44,157 bases of DNA from Neelides folsomi (lineage: Eukaryota > Arthropoda > Collembola > Neelipleona > Neelidae). Numbering within the stretch: the stretch's first letter is position 1; each line of letters starts with the position of its first letter. The position numbers and the translations under genes were made by a program. The stretch lies in assembly GCA_034687125.1 (NCBI GenBank), contig JAQGBZ010000471.1:1-44157 (forward strand), in the 5' to 3' direction. This document shows positions 38,301 through 44,157 of the stretch, one piece after another. Below the pieces are notes generated by a model, which had not been told where the DNA came from, did not search any database, and saw only the letters and a program-made list of their open reading frames with translations.

Positions 38301-41300
38301 ATTAATTAAATGCTCCCAGACAGATTCACTCTTTTGGCTAATCAAATTCCCATTACTTTTGTTTTTCCATTTTTTATAAGATGAGGAACCAAGTAGCATA
38401 TATTTGAATATATTATAAGTACTATAGATTTCCTCTTCATTGAATTTGATATAGTGAGAAGGTGGCGGCGAGTGAGTACAAGAATCAATGCGATATGATG
38501 CAGAATCACCTTTCTCTCCTCAGGTAACAAAGTATTTATGAATTCTCTCGGCTTCTCAAAGACTCCTTTTATCCGCCGTTTCTTCATTGTCCATTTCCTG
38601 AGTTTTTACTCCTCCAGTAATTGTATGAAATGGGGATGAGGGCTTTGATCTGCTCAGCTCCACTGTCCCAACATCCCCAACATTTCCCAATATTCGCCAA
38701 CACCCAAGGGATGAAAGGAACAGAAATGAGTCATCGATCATTAATTTTGATACATTCTTTAAACCATTCAAGCTGATATTGCAAATTGTCGCGAGCTTTT
38801 AATTGTTCTTAATTTATGCATGTGTATAACGACTCTCTAATTCATTCAAGAATCTTCTTTTCTCTTCCCCTTCTCCGTCTCATAATTAGTATTTAGCAGC
38901 ATCTTTAACAAATTCCAAGAAATTCCCTGAGATTAATTTCATATTATTTCTAATTTTTTCCATTTCAAGTGAAGCAAATCGAATATTATCTGATGCGAAT
39001 GATTGTCTTTCCAATGGATCAGCAAATTCTCTTCCGCTTCCTCTTCAACTTGAGGACGTTTCCGAAGAAAAATGTGGACTCAATGATTCACAATTTTTTC
39101 CTGAAACAGATAAAGGTACTTTTTTGAACCATCTTCATTTAGGCTTACTTTGGGACATTCCCAATCTACAAAATCCCCATTTAAGCAATTTTATAATTTA
39201 CAAGGCAATTTTTTATAAATTACAAATGAAAAATTTCTTAATGTAAGTTTTGTTTTCATTTTCAATTTTACCTAACTTTCAATCAAAGTGAAGAAATAGA
39301 ACAATAATGCGTATATGTTAATCTCAATTCAATGTAGTCTTGATTGATAGATTGAAGGTTGAAAGGAATCGTGAGGTTATTCTTCTTTCTGCACTTTCTT
39401 CATTCCTTTTCTATGAATATCCGACCATATGCACTTAAAGGGTTTGATAAATATTTACAACCAATGCCTTATACTTATTTGCTTACAAACAGGCATTCTA
39501 TTCCTTTAATAAGTCATTCATTCTAGTTATTATAATTTAGGTATAACACATACCTACATTTCATTCATCTGATTAAATTCCTCATTCAACCCCAATTACA
39601 TTCTGTACAAGAATGGCTGACGATTAAATTCACTTTCATTCTCCACTTTGGATCCAAATGGTTGTGAGGATCTTGATGGTGGTTGGAAGTGTTGGGCAAT
39701 TAAAGATGACTTGATTGGTTGTTTTATGTAGATTCTGGACGGGAAACAATGTTGGAAGAGAACCGAGTTGAATTCGAGTGCGATGGGAGCAGTTCGGATG
39801 TTTGGACCCCGCCGCGTCCCGCCCGGGCTTTCCCACTTCCACCTTTGGATCTTCGGGGGCATGAATATGTGAACATTCAGAATGAGATTGTCAAGGGCTC
39901 GTTTCCAAATAGAACTTTCAAAGTTATCCTGGCTGGGGACGCAGCTGTGGGGAAGACGACATTCATTGAGCGTGTCTGCAATGGCCAATTTGCTCCTCAC
40001 CTCACTTCCACAATTGGTGAGGCTTTGAAAGATCTCTTTTCTAAATCAACTTCATAAAGGAACGAGAATACTAGAAACATAATTGCATTTGGTATATGTT
40101 GTGCATTCAACATATCGATATATCATATCGTAAAGTATAGAGAACAAAATGGTAATTGCTTGTCATTTTTATAATACATATTAGTTATAGATATGTAAAT
40201 TTATGATATTGTACATTTCACCCACATAGAGGTATAACATTATTTAAAAGATATTTCAGGCGTATGAATCCCCTATAATATGGTAACTAATAAATACCAA
40301 ATATATGCGTTTTCTAAGTAAGAAATCAGTATTTTTTTCAAAAGGTATGCTAAATTACTTAAAAATGGGTTATTTCTAACCAACTTTCCATACCTTTAAA
40401 TTACGTAAGATTTGATACTTAAAAATAACAAATATATTCGTTACTTTTAAAACTTAAAATATACATAAAAATCTATACTTATAAATATACTACATATTTA
40501 TATATGCATGTACCATATATGTATGGTATATGTACATAATACACTACATACCTATGTACCATACTTATAGAAATCTTCTTTTAACATATTTTTACTTTCT
40601 TTATTTCATTTTCCTCTATGAAAAACATACGATATTTAGTATTTATTTTTAACAAGACATTGTTCATGTTACCTGTATTGCATTGTATTATTTACAATAT
40701 TATAGATAATTTTAATGGTTAATATACAAATAAAGTTTTTATTAACTATGAATTGCAATAAATGTGGTTTTTGAGGTAATTCTATGCTAATGATCAAATA
40801 ACGTGTGAGGAAGCTCTTTGAGTTCATGTGAGGGTTTCCCAATGTAAATTTGTCTATTGTGTAGGAGTGGATTTTCGTGTAAAGACCATTGAGCTTGATG
40901 GGAAATGCGTTGCTCTCCAACTTTGGGACACAGCAGGGCAGGAGAGATTCAGATCTCTGACAAGATCTTATTTCCGCCGAGCTGATGGTGTCATTCTCAT
41001 GTATGATGTCACTAATGAGCGAACTTTCGTTAACATTCGCCACTGGATCCAAAGCGTGGAGGTGAGTCTGGCTGACTGATAATGAATCAACTTAATGTGC
41101 GCATGGGAGCTAATGATTTCAATTCATCTCACTTGGTTTTCCAATTGATTGATTAACTTAAACTTGTCATATAATGTGATTGATGTGGGACCATTAGGAA
41201 GGCGCCGGACGACATGTCCCCGTCGTCCTCTGTGGAAATAAAGTTGACTTGAGAGAAAAGTCTTATCGGGGTTATGGTTGTGTCAAAGTGGAAGAAGGAA

Positions 41301-41888
41301 CAAAGCTCGCGGATGAATTTGGGGCCATTTTCACAGAAACATCTCCTAAAACTGGAGAAAACGTCATGAAATCTCTCCTATTGCTTGCGAGGTAAATTCA
41401 GAGGCGACGAACAACGGTTCGCACGCCATGAACTCAATTAAACACTCTGTACTATAGATATAACTTACTTTTGGGGTGTGTGCATATCTGTACATAGGAA
41501 TTCGCAAATGTGCAAATGTAGCTTCATAAAATAGGCACTAAGTTTTGTGCATAAAAATTGAGGTCTTGTGAGATGTAATGATTATTGTGGATGAGTCCTC
41601 ATTTGTTCAATGACTCACCCTTCACGCTTCCTTGCCTCACTTGCTTATTGTTCTTTTATTTATTTAAATGTGATCATTGTTTTCCTTTCGTTCTCATTTT
41701 TTGCCTTATATCATGTACTCTATGTATGTACCTCTACTGCCATTCATTTTTGACCATATTCCAATATAATTCATTTCAGGAAAATGAGTAATATTGAAGA
41801 CGCTGAGCTCCAAAACTCCTTGAATTTGGTCGATGTTAAAGAAGAAGGGATTGAAGAGGAGAATAAGAAACGGAAATGCTGCAACTGA
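35391..41888 (+). CDS. RASEF-like atypical Rab GTPase (EF-hands, coiled coil, Rab domain)
   Basis: Ten exons: 35391-35773 (or to 35821), 37048-37203, 37422-37620, 37983-38185, 38455-38523, 38970-39115, 39732-40016, 40865-41061, 41198-41391, 41780-41888; 646 or 662 residues (human RASEF about 740). Large Rabs of this class act in vesicle traffic. The N terminus has two EF-hands: a degenerate loop [12 protein letters not shown] and a near-canonical [12 protein letters not shown]. The middle (exons 2-5) is rich in Glu/Lys/Gln heptads, a coiled coil. A Pro-rich stretch ([18 protein letters not shown]) leads to the GTPase: [50 protein letters not shown]. It ends KRKCCN, a CC-type prenylation tail. 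ATG 35391 is the first in frame; an upstream exon cannot be excluded. The first exon's donor is ambiguous. CRACR2A/Rab44-type relatives are the alternative name. Confidence 0.92.
36517..36546. repeat. Short tandem repeat in intron 1 of the RASEF-like gene
   Basis: About four copies of a 7-base unit, TACTTGC changing to TACTTAC, stand in a row. It is intronic and probably without coding effect. Confidence 0.6.
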
Positions 41889-44090
41889 CAAGGAATATTC
41901 CACCTTAATTCATTCACTTTGTATTTAAATGTAATTTCAAGATTTTTGCGCCGTGTGTTTAACATATTCATTTTATTTATCGAAGAAAGCTATCTATGTA
42001 TGATACATACATGGAATGTATTTATTATATTATTTGTAGATATGTAGTGAATAGATGAGATACTCATTTGTATTTATCTGTATGTATACTATACCAACTA
42101 CCACATGTACTATGTACTACATATAAATTATAACCGACACATATATTACTTTGAGATTATCAGTATTTATTTTCTAAAGTTAATTGAGTATACTATATTT
42201 GTGTTACATTGCAAATATTCTAGGTAATTTACAGTGTTGTTGGGGAATAATTTTAAGTAAGTTATATAGTAAGCTATCTAGCGGTATGCCATAAGTATGT
42301 ATGGTATAATCGGTATACTATATATTTTTGAAGTAAAGTAAAACAAATTGGAAGTCAGGTAATTAGATTAGGCAAGGATTTACATAAAAATTTAATATTA
42401 TATAGAGTAAATATTACAATCCACTGTTTTAATAATATAGTATTTATCCAAAACTTGAAAGCTGTATTTTTGAATTCTTTGTTTTATTTTATACAAGTAA
42501 TCTTACAAGTGATTTCCAAATGGAGGATTTGTTGAGATAAAGATTTCTAAATTGATATTATAATATGGGAATATAGTAGGATTGTCCTGAAGTACCTTTT
42601 CCAACAATTGACATTATAAATTGTTGAAGTTAGGGCCACTTTAGTTTGAATGGCTTCATTATAACATCTATTGTTTGAACTTTTACTTTTTATAATAACA
42701 ACCTTCCAAATCTGGCCAATAAGTTTGCCTAGTCCATAGAGATCATATGTACGGATTAAATGGGGATGTCATCTTGACCATGTTTCCTGTAACAGATTCT
42801 GAAAAATAAACTGATTGTTGTGTAACTTGAACTAATCATGACCTTAATTTGCATTTACCATCTCAAATTTTCTTTGTTGCAGGTAGATATTCTGTTAAAA
42901 GGCTTCTACTTGCAATTTTAATTTATTGAACTTGTGAAGTAATTAAAATTTTATACTCCTATTATGTCAGAGCTTATTACTTTTGCACAAACATAATAGC
43001 ATTTATACACGTGGCATTATAGGCAATGTAATGTTATAATTATAATGTTATGTTATAAATAAGTAATATAAATGTATGTAATGTAATGAAAACCTGTATA
43101 TAATATGAATATAAATATTATATATAATTATACCTATACATATTGCTAAAAAGAAATCTTTTTAATGTTTCAGACTTATACTAATTACAATTAAAAAAAC
43201 GGACATTTCTTTTATTTAATGATTTTGATTTGCTCTCATTGGACCAAGGAAGATTTATACTAGTGGATGTACCATGACATCCATATGCCTCCAAACATGG
43301 AAAGAGTTGAACTATTAAATTAGGAAAAGAGAGCGAATCGGAGTAAAATAGTAAATAAAATGGAAAAACCATGAGCATCACTCCGTACAACAACGATGTT
43401 GTTTGGCGTTAGGTTAGTAACGGATTCGAATGAAATGAAAAGAGTCGGATGGATCTTAATTGGGAAAAAGGGAGCGGGAGAAGCATTTCCGGTCTTCGTG
43501 TGTCTCTCCCACTTGATTGTTTCCCCTATGGAAGTGGCCCATTTTTCCAGCCGCGTCGTTGGTCTGTAATTGGAGGTATGCTTACGAGTTCACACTCCCC
43601 GAGTGTCAATTCTCTCGCCTATGGAAATGACCTTTGGGGGGAAAAGTGGGGATGAGTCAAAACAACAATAGCCATGGATAATGTATTAATGGTCCAAACT
43701 GTGGGCTGATGAGACAAAGAATAAAATCCCACAGTCAGTTCAATTTCTTTCACTCGCCCACGTCCGCGTTCTTCAACCTCCCAAACATACAAGTGACATA
43801 AGGACCTAAATATTAAAAAAAACCATTGTTAACTCATTCTCTTACTATCATCTGTTCGTCTTAACCCTTAAGAGAAGGTGAGAGAACTGTGGAAATCACG
43901 TGGTTTTAATAACATTAATAAGCGTTAAACCTCTTATTTAAATTACTCTTTATTTCCATTTCCTTTCACAGCTATAGTTAAATTAAGTATGTTTAATTGA
44001 TGCATCAAAATAACACGAGAAAGGTAGAATTGTTATTGTCAAAGTTTTACAATCTATAGCTGAGAACTATAAGAATATTAGTACCGCTTT
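41889..44090. other. AT-rich DNA downstream of the RASEF-like gene, with a GC-richer patch
   Basis: Presumed 3' UTR and intergenic DNA. Up to about 43200 it is very AT-rich with many TATA/GTATA words. From about 43380 to 43800 it is less AT-rich and has a 68-codon open frame (43449-43655, plus) with no family motif, so I do not call it a gene. It may be promoter DNA of a gene beyond the window. Confidence 0.45.
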
Positions 44091-44157
44091 GGCTCGAAAG
44101 ATAGCCCGGGCTATCTTTTAAAAAATTGGGCCCTACCCCCAGCTATCTATCAAGCCC
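44091..44157. repeat. Nested palindrome / inverted repeat at the window end
   Basis: Bases 44097-44118 are a perfect 22-base palindrome with 11-base arms (AAAGATAGCCC). An outer, looser inverted repeat pairs GGCTCGAAAGATAGC (44091-44105) with GCTATCTATCAAGCC (44142-44156), 12 of 15 positions matching. Between them is GGGCCC with a C5 run. It resembles a transposon end or a very small foldback element cut by the window edge. Confidence 0.6.

Overview
The window is nuclear DNA of an arthropod. Genes are split into many exons with GT/AG borders, most introns are short, intergenic DNA is very AT-rich, and there are no bacterial operon features. Protein content (Crk adaptor, EF-hand Rab GTPase, HECT ligase, arthropod-type cysteine-pattern secreted or membrane proteins) and base composition fit a crustacean. 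An AT-rich copepod such as a sea louse is my best guess, but this is inference, not proof.

Layout. 1-2907: AT-rich, no gene seen. 2914-7366 (+) and 11646-14715 (+): two three- and five-exon genes for distantly related proteins with a C-x5-C...C-x6-C core resembling the arthropod DM4/DM12 group. They share one phase-2 intron at the same aligned place. Between them lies an eroded DNA transposon with nested inverted repeats (9657-11103). About 13.1-21.4 kb is a much GC-richer block; its middle, 14.9-20.5 kb, has no gene I can name but holds several puzzling ORF fragments. 20549-24355 (-): a 17-exon M17 leucyl aminopeptidase (W07G4.4 type) with all metal and active-site residues. 26112-30488 (+): a 13-exon HECT E3 ligase, UBE3C. 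30804-31643 (-): octanoyltransferase LIPT2. 32690-34115 (+): Crk SH2-SH3-SH3 adaptor. 35391-41888 (+): a RASEF-like EF-hand/coiled-coil/Rab GTPase. 41889-44157: AT-rich, ending in a palindrome-rich repeat.

All exon chains were built by hand from splice signals and checked so that codon phases close and the reading frame ends at a natural stop. The seven genes are not a pathway. They are a mixed housekeeping and signalling neighbourhood: peptide turnover (aminopeptidase), proteasome-linked ubiquitination (UBE3C), mitochondrial protein lipoylation (LIPT2), tyrosine-kinase signalling (Crk) and vesicle traffic (RASEF). Aminopeptidase/UBE3C and LIPT2/Crk are head to head; UBE3C/LIPT2 are tail to tail with poly(A) signals about 30 bases apart.

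I did not find a convincing new multi-gene system. The most useful leads are the GC-rich unexplained block with its duplicated LDPTGLY-stop motif, the stop-free 81-base intron beside the LIPT2 catalytic lysine, a GC-AG intron in the aminopeptidase, and the two repeat structures.
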